This document shows, piece by piece, positions 34,801-45,437 of a stretch of DNA of 64,000 bases; the first letter of the stretch is position 1; each line of letters opens with the position of its first letter. Source of the stretch: Strongyloides papillosus (taxonomy: Eukaryota; Nematoda; Chromadorea; Rhabditida; Strongyloididae). The translations under genes were made by a program, and so were the position numbers. Location: assembly GCA_005656395.1 (NCBI GenBank), contig SRSI01000010.1, positions 310,001-374,000 of the forward strand, in the 5' to 3' direction. The notes under the pieces were generated by a model. The model was not told the DNA's origin. It saw nothing but the letters and a program-made list of their open reading frames with translations, and ran no database searches.

Positions 34801-37158
34801 AGACAGATGATGATAGTATTTTGAATGTTATTAAATAAATTAAATATATTATATATCTCAACATTGTACAATACATTTTCCTTGACAAAAGACGACAAAA
34901 AATTGTGTTTTATTATATATACATGTATATATCTATTTTCTTTTAATTATTTCAAATGTCATTTATTTAAATATTTGTTCTTTAAAAGTTCTTTTTAATT
35001 AAGAAAACACCAAAATCTCTTATTAAAAGTACAATTATTCATTTTATTTTCTAATCTATTCTTTAAATATATCCCATTCTTTTGTTGTACATCTTCCTGT
35101 TAAAAAATAATTTTTTTTTAAAAATGAAAGATACATTTTTATGGTGAGAATAAACTAATAAAAATAGCAATTTTTACTTTTTTTATTATTACTGGTACGT
35201 ACCAATACTTATATTTTGATCTTTAATATTGATATAAGGAAGAACATTTAAAAAAAAATTATTAACATTATGCTATTAAATATATTAAGATATTTTCAAA
35301 TACTTTTTAATATTAAAATGTATTCTTTTCTTTTTTTGAAGTACCTTGACGTTTATATTTATTGTTACCCAATCTTACTAATAATACATTTTTATATTTG
35401 TATCTATTTATTATTTATATTAATATACATTAAATTTTATATCTCATCACCTTTTATGCTCGTATAAATAGAATGATTTTGAGAAGAAAAAGTTATTTTA
35501 TAATAAGAATCATTTTTATTCAATTTCTTTTTTATATAAATATTTTATCATAATTTTTTAAAGAATAATGCTGTATATAAGTTTGTACACATAAACATTA
35601 TTTACATTAATTCTTAGTCTTCTACTTAAAATGCCTACAAAAACTTTTTTTTTTCATTTATTATTAGAAAAATTGTCTTCATTTTTTTATATAGTGATAG
35701 TAAAGGAAATTTTTTATGATGTCTAGTCAATTTTAATCAAAAGATACTCTTTTTACACTTTTTAGTTTAAACATCCTTCTTTTAATATTGGTAATTTTTT
35801 TATTGTGAATGAGAAAAAATTAATTATACTTGTATAATGTTTTTACAAATAATACAAGGTCGGAATTTTAGAGGAATATTTTTTATTCTTATTTATATTT
35901 AAAAAATGATATTTGATTAAATAAAATTATATGAGGTATGTTAAAATTAAATAAATTCCTTTCATACTGTAAAATAATTTGACATAAGTAAATTATTATC
36001 TGATAATCATAAATTTGTAATTCTCATGTATTTAGTTATTTTGTTATGGTGTTTCGTAATGAATATATTTCCTTTAAACAAATAATTTTTGATGTTTCGA
36101 AAAAAAATTACTACCAATTTTCACGCTAATTTTTATTATTTCATGTCTATAGACTTTAATTTTTTACTATTATTTAATAAGATTTATTATACCAATTTGT
36201 AAAACTAATTTTCACATAATTACAATATATATTAGTATTTTTAGTTAGCAGTAATTAAAAGTATAAAGTATTATGTATCTTAGTCTTTTTTTTACTCTTT
36301 ATTAAAAAAAAAGTAAATTTTTAACCGAAAAAGAATGGTTGCCTTATAATTATTTGTATATATAAAAGAAAATTATCTTTTAAGCCAATTAATGTGTGTA
36401 TTTTTAACAACGATAGAAATTACCTTTTTTATGTTTTAGTAATATTGAATATAGAAATAATCAAAAGTATGATAAAAATAATTCTGAAAAAGGCTAGGTT
36501 AAAGCGACCATGACCCATATTAAGATTGAAATTTTTTCTACTCACACCAAACTATATAGAGGAAGTGAGAAAAGTATTATTTACAGTTTTTAAGAATAAT
36601 TTTTATATCATCTCTTAATGCTTCTGTTTATTAGACGTAGTAATTATTCAATAAAAGGAAACTATAAAAATAGTAAATCTCGTGCCATTGTCTATTGTTA
36701 TCTTTAACTGGTAATAAAAGTTATTATTTTTCTTTTACTCTCTATTTTAGTACCAATTTTAAATAATGTTAGTTTCAATTAATTGAAAATTATTCTATAC
36801 AGTTTCTTTGATTTTTATTGTTTATTCAATGTAGTTTTTTACATTGTTTCATTTTATATTATATAATATTAAAGTGTTTCTAAAAATAATTGTAATTTTT
36901 TTCTTTTGTTCTAGACATTAAAAATTACGTAACAAAAGTTACTCAATCGGTGTATTATTTGATATTCTTTCTATCTCTTCTACACATTTACTCTCATTTT
37001 GACATATTATTATATTTTTTTTTACTATTTATTATTAGAAAGAAAATTAATATTTCAACATTATTCAATATTTATTTTTTTATTTTCCTTCTTCTAATAT
37101 CTATTTATTAACAAGTATAAATCTGGTTTATAGTTAATACATATTTTTATCCCTCATC
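31874..37158. promoter_or_regulatory. 5.3-kb upstream region of blmp-1 with GC-richer islands
   Basis: No long gene is supported. Islands stand out at about 32765-33290, 34425-34520, 34735-34800 and 36490-36525. They contain two exact matches to the FTZ-F1/NHR-25 consensus YCAAGGYCR (32818-32826, 34746-34754) and one to the ROR/NHR-23 element WAWNTRGGTCA (36511-36521, minus strand). A TATA-like GATATAAATAG at about 32916 precedes a 60-codon ATG frame at 32976. The hairpin 34448-34495 is listed as a finding. The binding function is inferred. Confidence 0.45.
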
Positions 37159-40100
37159 ATGGGTGAAGATTGTACATTATTATCAGGTAATGGGCATCTG
37201 GAACATCAAGCTGCTACAGGATCAGCTTTTGTTATAACAACTCAGATTTCGTCCTCAGCTAATAATAATAATAGTAATACTAAAGGAAGACAAACACCAG
37301 AAATACGAAAAAGAATTCATACGAGACAAAATTCAATTAATATTTCTAGTGATGATGATCAAGACATTTGGAGTGTCAGTGGTTCTAATAATATTGGTAA
37401 GCTTGATATAATAAAAAAATCTTTTTTTATCATGTTTATTTCACTAATATTAACATCAATAAGCTAATAATAAAAAAAACTAGTCTATATCATATCCCTT
37501 TTTTCACCTTATCTTTCTTTTTTTATTTTTCTTTCTCTATCAGCAGAAAGTAATAGATTCTCTCACTTATATTTTTTTTCCTTAATTGTTGTTAGAAGCA
37601 TTAATGATAATAATAATAATAATAGTGATGGTAGTCATATATATTAGTTAACATATGAATTTTTATAAAAAAATATATCTTTCTATAAGCATCTTTAAGA
37701 AAAAAAATAAAATAAGAATAGCGAAGGCAATATATTTGTTCCATATCTTTTAACATGACTATAAACCTGTTCCAATACCAATGGATTGATGAGGCAAAAT
37801 TTTATTCTATTTAGAAAGGATATCTTTGTAAAAACAACTTTTCTATTAGTTAAATGAAAAGATAAAAAGGCATAATACTTCTTTAAATTGATGGACTATA
37901 AAAAAAGTATTCAAAGGAATCAAAACTAGCTGTTTTTAGAGAGATAAATAAAAAAATATATATATTCATAATATCGTTAATACTATTACAACTAACATTA
38001 TCAATTTTCCTCCTTCCACTCCTTTTTCAATGCCACAGGTTTCCCCTCTTTTTGATTATTATAATATATTTTTATTTTTTTAATAACAATGCATAATAAT
38101 ATGATGTAATAAAGGAAATTGTTTGATTTTTTGTTCAGAAACACAATTATAGATTATGATAAAAGAATTAAAAAAAAATAGAAGTAATGTTTGAAAAAAA
38201 GTTTTTATTTATATGCGTCTACCCTTCTTTAATGTTTCTATTTTTGTTTATTATTATTTGTTTTTATAAATTTATATAATAATACATATTCATATTGAAA
38301 TATAATGTTTATTGTATTGGTTCTTATCAACAAAAAATTCTTTTTATTCTGTTCCTTGTTATCAAAAAAATAATTTATACCCCAATCCTGATCTCTTGAA
38401 ATGGTCATCAGTATCTTCTAACTATTTGTATAATGTTTTTTAAATGTAGTTTTGACTAATGGGGTAGTTAAAATATTAAGCTTGTGTTAAATATGGAAAA
38501 CTTTATTTTTTATGTAATAACCATATATAGATTGTGCAATATATAGTTTGAAAAGAAAAACAAGCTTTGTTATATATTTTTGTAATAATATGGCTATATT
38601 TCTATTATGTACGTAGTGATGCTGTATGGAAATATAAGAGTTGGAAAAGATGAAAATATCCCTAAACAGCTTTTATATCTTATTTTGTTTTCAATTTATT
38701 TATTTATTTTTATTTTTTTCTAACACATTACACATGATTTATAACTTCTCTTTTACTATGATATAACTTTTTTATGTTAATTAATTTTGTATTTTATTTA
38801 AATTTATTAATTATAGTAATATTTATAATAATTATGTTTTTGTTTTTCAGACGGTATGACTAATGATTATGGAGTTTCTTCAGCTGTGTCTCCTGCTACA
38901 ACAGATTCCTCTGGAGTTTCCTCATCTGCTTCATCAGACCACTTGATTAGTAATGGTATTCCTGCAGGTGTTCCAGGAACGAATGAATGGAGTGAAATGA
39001 GTGATAAAAATTTTTCAAATTTATGTGTCTTTTATGTTCCCGACAAAAAAATTGAAAGATGCGTTGATGGAGTTAATAAAGCAGTCGCATCATTGCCCTT
39101 AAATCTAACTATAAAGGCAAAGACAGAGAATGATGAAACTGTAAGAATAATTTAATGTAATTAATTATATTAAAATTTATTTTTTCCAGACATTAGCAGT
39201 TTATGCAATTGATTCTATACCAAAAGGAGCCAGATTCGGACCAGTTACCGGACAAGTATCATATCCAAAAATGGAAGATGGTTATATAATGCCAGCTGAA
39301 GCTTCTCAGGCTGGCTCAAAATACTCTCCATCATCAGCAATAGAAAATATTAATAAACATCAATGGAAAGTATTTTCAGAATCGGGCGCTCGAATAATAA
39401 AAGAAATTGATACACGTGAATGTAAAAAGTCAAATTGGATGAAATATGTTCAATTTGCAACGGAAAAATCATTGCAAAATTTAGTTGCATGCCAATATGA
39501 TAATAATATTTATTTTTATAGTATAAAAACAATTGAGAAGGATGAAGAACTATTATTTTGGTACAGTAAAGAATTATCTTATCGTTTAAAAGTTCCATCT
39601 TCATGTGAGTATTGGAAAAGTCACATTTCTGAAGTCAAATCAGAATGTAATAAAGCAAGTGCAATTATAAATATTTCAACAACACCATCTGTAGAGTGTG
39701 AAAATATAAACAAAATAATTGAAACTGCCAATACTGGTAATTTAATATCAAATATCTCTTCTGATTTGTCAGAATCATCTGAAGGGTTATCTAAAACAGG
39801 CATCTCATCAATTTTGCCAAACTTTTTAGCAAAAAATTCAACTGCCTCATCTGTAATCAGACCTAATGTTATTCAAAATCCTGTGCACCGACCGGTAGCT
39901 ATGAAACCAGATCAAGGAATCTCAACATTATCATCTGATATTATTAAAAATTCACAACAATTAAATTCATTTTCAAATTTAATACAAGACTATTGGCGTC
40001 GTATCTCATTAGCATCTACTGGTTTAAATTTTCAACGACAATCTGTTACATCTACACCATTACAACCATTTGTCAATTCATTAGCATCTCAACCAGCAAC

Positions 40101-41127
40101 TGCCGCTACAGCTGGAAATTCATTATGGCCACTATCATTCCCAACACCTCAACAATTATCTTCAACATCAACATTATACGGTGGTAGAGCCGCTGCAGAA
40201 GATCCTGTTTTACCTTCCTTTGCGGCAACTGCAGCCACAGGTCCATCTGTTACAGCCTTCAATGGTCAAACACAATTACCTAATCCATATCAATCATTAT
40301 ATAATGCTGCATCTCTTGCTGGTATCACACCTAATGGTGGTTTGTTAGATTTTAAATTTAATCAAAATTTCTCCCCCTCTTTAACATCACTAAATGGAGC
40401 AGCATTACCAGCTAGTAGTCAAACAAATTTAACAGCAAATATAACAAAAAATGATATGTCAATAAATTTAGTAAAATCTGAAATAACAACTTCTTCCAAT
40501 CCAGTTGGATCCCAAAATAATAATACTAATGAATTTAAATATTGGCAATCTCCTTCAAATGGAAAAACACGTTATGAATGTAAAGAATGTAAAAAAACAT
40601 TTGGTCAATTGTCAAATTTAAAAGTTCATTTTCGTACACACACCGGTGAGAGACCTTTTACATGTCATATTTGTACAAAAGCATTTACACAATTAGCTCA
40701 CCTTCAAAAACATCTTCTTGTTCATACAGGTGAAAAACCCCATCAATGTCATGTTTGTGAGAAGCGTTTTAGTTCTACATCAAATTTAAAAACTCATCTT
40801 AGATTACATTCAAATATCAAACCATATCGTTGTGATTTGTGTGAAGCAAAATTTACACAACATGTTCATTTAAAGTTACACAAAAGGCTCCATATGAATG
40901 ACAGACCATTTAAATGTAAGATTTGCAGCAAAGCATATATTTCACCTTCAGGATTAAGAACTCATTGGAAAACTACAAGTTGTAGTCCAGTTGGAAATGA
41001 ACAGCAAATGATGGAAACAATGCCAGAAATGGGTATTGGAGATATTAAAGATGAAAACGATGATGGTGAAGTAATGGAAATTAATGAAATTGATATTAAG
41101 AAAGATTTACCTATACCTTCAAATTAG
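37159..41127 (+). CDS. blmp-1: BLMP-1 / PRDM1 (Blimp-1) transcription factor
   Basis: Zinc-finger transcription factor that in C. elegans controls developmental timing, seam-cell and cuticle programmes and cyclic moulting genes. Exons 37159-37396, 38851-39140 and 39190-41127 join in phase to 821 residues. A Ser/Thr-rich N-terminus is followed by a PR/SET domain (about 130-325; [48 protein letters not shown]). A conserved linker [14 protein letters not shown] comes next. Five C2H2 fingers (about 640-780) start [20 protein letters not shown] and end [16 protein letters not shown]. The C-tail is acidic. The first intron is 1454 bp. The ATG at 37159 is the first in frame; an upstream alternative exon is possible. 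Confidence 0.96.
37397..38850 (+). other. First intron of blmp-1
   Basis: 1454 bp from GTAAGC to TTTTTCAG. A+T-rich with an (AAT)n-like tract at about 37605-37625 and no ORF. Its length relative to other introns here suggests a regulatory intron or an internal promoter for a shorter form starting at the ATG at 38856. Confidence 0.6.
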
Positions 41128-41464
41128 GATTATACTATTTTATTTAAATTATTGTATATTTTTTATATAGTTCAAACATTTGAAATTAACACAAACAAAT
41201 GAATATTAATATTTTTTATTTGATATTTTAGAGAAAGAAATTATTCTTTGATAAAAAAAAACTTTTTAATCCGTTATTTGTAAATTTTTATACTATTTCC
41301 TAACATTAATAAAAAATTATTAATAAAAAAATTATTAATAAAAAAATTTATAATAAGAATACTATTTAGATGATAATATTAAAGAGTAAAATTAAATTGT
41401 ACATATTAAAAATGAGTAGAAGTACGTTTAGAGTGAAATAATTATTTATAACATGGAATGATTT
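41128..41464. repeat. blmp-1 3' region with a short tandem repeat
   Basis: The blmp-1 3' UTR lies between the two convergent stops. At about 41305-41349 a 15-16-base unit of the form ATTATTAATAAAAAA is repeated three times. Nothing else is supported. Confidence 0.55.
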
Positions 41465-41926
41465 TTAACGACCAAAACGCAAATATAAATGATTGTTAAA
41501 CATTTTGCGTAATCCTTTATGAATATTACTCATCCAACTTCTTGATAGTTTATTAAAGCTTATTTTTCTATATTCATACGTTCTTGATAAGAAAAGCTCT
41601 TTTTCTTTTTGTTTAAATATTGTTTGATTTGCTTTTAGTTTACCACATTTGTCAACAACAGCCTGAAAATTGTGTATATTTAAAAAAATGATTAAAAAAT
41701 AACATACTTTTTGCAATATAATTTTTCCTTTTAAATTTCTAAACATTAAAACAGTTAGTTTAACGGCACAGCGTTTTTTTCTTCCGGATATACAATGACA
41801 ATTATTATAATGTTTTGGCCATAAATTTTCAGGACTCTTAGTTTTTCTACACACCATTTTGCAGCTTGAAATAGAATTGAAAAATATTAAAATTGGTATA
41901 ATTAAGATTAGACAAAAATATTTCAT
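41465..41926 (-). CDS. Small secreted Cys-rich protein, unrecognised
   Basis: An open frame of 153 codons, most likely split into exons 41708-41926 and 41465-41662 by a 45-bp intron (GTATGT...TTTTCAG). The intron is a multiple of three and contains no stop; the spliced product is 138 residues. Residues 1-21 are a signal peptide (LILIIPILIFF). The mature part has six Cys (C-x3-C, C-x-C, then two single), enough for three disulfides, and a basic C-terminal half. No family was recognised. The gene converges tail-to-tail with blmp-1. A secreted peptide or cuticle-associated role is possible but not shown. Confidence 0.65.
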   Translation of the reverse strand: MKYFCLILIIPILIFFNSISSCKMVCRKTKSPENLWPKHYNNCHCISGRKKRCAVKLTVLMFRNLKGKIILQKVCYFLIIFLNIHNFQAVVDKCGKLKANQTIFKQKEKELFLSRTYEYRKISFNKLSRSWMSNIHKGLRKMFNNHLYLRFGR

Positions 41927-42787
41927 TAGAAAAGTAATGAAAAATGTGTCAACTAATTTTCACATTTTGTTTGAAGTAGCATAGAAATGACAAAAAAATT
42001 TTTTTCGAATTCTTGAATAAGCGTGATTGATAAAGACAATATACAAATAAATTATTGACAGTAAAAAGTTCTATGAAAGTGAGAATATTGATAATTTTAT
42101 AAATTATTGACATTATTTGGTGAATTTTTTTCTTTTATTATCTTCATGTTTTTCTTTTTATTTTGTCACTAAGGTTAGCTTAATTTTGTTTGTAGAGAAA
42201 ATAGACACGATTTGTTTGATTTATATCTAAAATTTATAGATATGAAGAAAATATTATTTATGATAAAATTTTATTTTGAGGTTAGATATTCTTTAGAATA
42301 TTTAAATCAACCCTTTGTACTTTTTGGTTATAACATACGTCATTTTAAAAAAAAAACTTTATTATATGGTGGTATTTCTAATCAAATTAAAAAATGTGAT
42401 TTGATATCCTCAATCATGTTAAATTACGTTGTATATAAGAATTAAAAATATTAATATAGAACATTAAAAGTTTTTTAATATTTATGATATTTGTTATCAC
42501 AACTTCCAAATTTTTAAAAATCACATAATGATTAAAGAAAAAGAACATTTAAAAAACGATAAATTTACTAATGGTGCAAAAATTCAAATAAAAATAACAA
42601 ACACCATTATAAAAAGAAGGAATATTTTTTTATTATGAAAATTATAATTAATATGGCTAATCATGAACGCATAAAAAACTGTATATATGTTGATACAATA
42701 AAACATCAGGTGCACGCATTTTGCTTACACAAATGATTAAAATTTTAATATTTTAGAACTTTCTGACCCATAAAACGCCCTGGGGCG
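41927..42787. other. Region upstream of tRNA-His
   Basis: Short open stretches with protein-like composition occur (ATG at 42528, 36 codons; ATG at 42655, about 25 codons ending at a CAG/GTGCAC donor-like site). They are not joined into a gene with confidence. A perfect quasi-palindrome CGCCC-TG-GGGCG occupies 42776-42787 and touches the tRNA. Confidence 0.35.
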
Positions 42788-42859
42788 GCCTATTTAGTAT
42801 AGTGGTTAGTACTCCACGTTGTGGCCGTGGCGACGTAGGTTCGATTCCTGCAATAGGCA
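42788..42859 (+). tRNA. tRNA-His (GTG)
   Basis: A complete cloverleaf can be drawn: acceptor stem GCCTATT/AATAGGC with discriminator A at 42859, a D arm around AGTGGTTAGT, anticodon stem CCACG/CGTGG with loop TTGTGGC (anticodon GTG), and T arm GTAGG-TTCGATT-CCTGC. Internal Pol III promoter boxes are present (A box near TAGTATAGTGG, B box GGTTCGATTCC). A T-run at 42864-42869 serves as terminator. There is no intron. Confidence 0.97.
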
Positions 42860-42863
42860 TCCC

Positions 42864-42869
42864 TTTTTT
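42864..42869 (+). terminator. Pol III terminator of tRNA-His
   Basis: Six consecutive T residues begin five bases after the tRNA 3' end. Confidence 0.8.
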
Positions 42870-43140
42870 GGTAAAATTTCTGATTCATGCTAAATTTTAA
42901 TTATTTTTAACAAAAAATCAGTTTTTCCATCGAAAAGAATTTTTTTAATCATAATATTTGTAACAACAAAAAAAATTCAAAATTTCTCACATACAATGAG
43001 ATTATTAATAAAGATATTAAAAAAGAAATCCTGAATTTTTTCCTAGAAAGAAAAGAACTATCTCCAACATGGAATAATGCTACTAGAGAGAAATTATTTC
43101 ACAACGTATCATATTTTTTGAAGTATTATTTTAGTCGATA

Positions 43141-45437
43141 ATGGCTGCGTTTGAAGATCTAGGAATTATTCCTGAATTGGCTGAGGCTGTAACACAAAAA
43201 GGATGGAGGTAAATTCTTGAAATTTCTCTTTTTGGTATTTTTTAAACAGTATTCCTTCTGACATTCAATGCGAAGGAATACCAGCAATTTTAGGTGGTGG
43301 AGATGTTTTAATGGCTGCTGAAACTGGATCAGGAAAAACAGGTGCCTTTTGTCTTCCAATTCTTCAAATAGTTTATGAAACACTATCAGAGGAGTTAAAC
43401 CCAAAAGTTGAGAAAAAAAATGACAGTGAAGAAGAAATGTGGAGAATGAATAGTTATGATAAAAGTGCTGCTATGGGTAAATATATTTATTTAAAATAAC
43501 GTATTAAAAATTGATTTTTCCTTATTCTAGAGATTCAGTCAGGTGGTTTTAAGCTATACAGTGGTAATGAAAAAATATGGAGTGGATGTAGAAGCAATTG
43601 TGGTGTAAAACAAAGAGGCAAATATTTTTACGAAGTCTACTGTGACAGTGGTGCACTTTTTCGTTTTGGATGGGGCATAAAAAGTGCTAATCTTAATCTT
43701 GGACACGATAAAGGTGGTTTTGGATATGGAGCCACCGCTATGAAAAGTAATAATAAAGTTTTTGATGAATTTGGAGAGAAGTTCAAGACAGGTGATTATA
43801 TTGGTTGTTATCTTAATTTAGATGGAAAAGAAATTAAATTTTCAAAGAACGGAAAAGTTTTCCCTGCTGCTTTTAAGATTCCTTCAAATTTCGGAAGTGA
43901 AGCATTTTATCCAATAATTTCTTTAAAACAAGCTGGTTGTGTTGTCAACTTTGGTAAAACTCCTTTTAAATATAAACCAACGTCAGACTATACAAGTCTA
44001 TTTTCATGTCCAGAAAAGTTTATTGATAAATCACCTCATAAGGGAAATAATTTAAAGGCTAAACGTGACAAGAGAAGTCCACTATGCATAATTGTAGAAC
44101 CATCCAAAGAATTAGCTCATCAAACTTATGAACAATTAACTCAATTTAGCAAATGTATGAATAGTCCAACAATCAAAAATATTCTTGTTTCTGGTGGGTT
44201 AAAAGAAAGAGAACAAGAAAATACTATGAAGGATGGATTGGATATAATAACATGTACATTGGGAAAATTTATTGGCATGATAGATTTAGGAAAGATAAAC
44301 TTGTCTCATGTTAAATTTTTTGTTCTTGATGAGGCAGATAGTCTGGTGTCTGGTACAAATAACCAAATGGGAATTATAAAAAAATTACATGGGAAAATGA
44401 TGGAAGGAGATGGAGGAATTGGAAGGTTACAAATGATTGTTTGTTCGGCAACTCTTCATAATCCAATGATAGATAAAATAGCAAATGAAATGATGTCTTT
44501 TCCACAATGGGTTGACTTAAAAGGACATGACTCTGTTCCAGATACTGTTCATCATGTAGTTGTAATGGTTAATCCTATTGAAGATCAAAGTTGGATAAGA
44601 TTACGTTCATCTAAGGGTTCTCCAAATATTTTAACTGATGGTGTCCATAGAAAGAATGATATAAGACCTGGCAGTATGGAGAAAGAAACACTTTCTGAAG
44701 GAATAAAGATATTAAAAATGGAATACTGTGCAATGGCCATTGAAAAACTTCAAATGGAACAATGTATAATATTCTGTAGAACTAAATTAGATTGTGATAA
44801 TTTAGAAAAGTTTTTAAAATCTAAAAATTCATCAATGACTTGTGCTGTCTTGCATTCCGATCGATCACCTGAAGAAAGGAATGCAAATCTATTAAAATTT
44901 AAAGAAAAGGCTGCTCGTTTACTAATTTGCACAGACGTTGCTGCAAGAGGTATTGACGTATCAGGATTACCTTACGTTATTAATTTAACATTACCATCAG
45001 TTGATGATAAAGCCAATTATGTTCATAGAATTGGAAGAGTCGGGAGGTCTGAGGTAATGGGATTAGCTATTTCATTTGTTGGAACAAAAGAAGAAAAAGT
45101 TTGGTATCATGGTTGTCCTTCAAGAGGTAAAAATTGTAGTAACAGAGAATTAGCAAATAGAGGAGGATGTACAATATGGTTTGATGAAATGAATAGTTTA
45201 CGAGAGATAGAAGAGCACTTAGGGGAAACAATCTCACAAATAACAACTGACTTTGAGATACCAAAAAATACTTTTGATGGTAAAGTAGTTTATGGAGCTA
45301 AAAATGTAAGCACCTATACATGTCAATATTCACATGCAATAGAATTAACGGGTGTTTGTCAGAAACTGTTTGAATACGAAAAAAATGTCCAGTTAAATTA
45401 TTTAAAACTATTTTGTAATACACCTACGACAATTTAA
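43141..45437 (+). CDS. ddx-1: ATP-dependent RNA helicase DDX1
   Basis: DEAD-box helicase that in animals works in tRNA ligase-complex activity, 3' processing and RNA-DNA hybrid clearance. Exons 43141-43208, 43250-43476 and 43531-45437 encode 733 residues (human about 740). The hallmark layout is present: Walker [12 protein letters not shown] at 45-55, then a SPRY domain inserted after motif I (about 99-250). After it come motif Ia [12 protein letters not shown] at 365-368, SAT, and the second RecA lobe with [10 protein letters not shown] and HRIGRVGR. An acceptor-like TTTTAG ends at 43134, six bases before the ATG, fitting trans-splicing. It lies 280 bases after tRNA-His. Confidence 0.97.

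Noticed and set aside
35270..35467. 65-codon hydrophobic frame
   Set aside because: Only T-rich codons; typical of T-runs.
42212..42445. 77-codon frame before tRNA-His
   Set aside because: Begins at TTG and has no clear splice partner.
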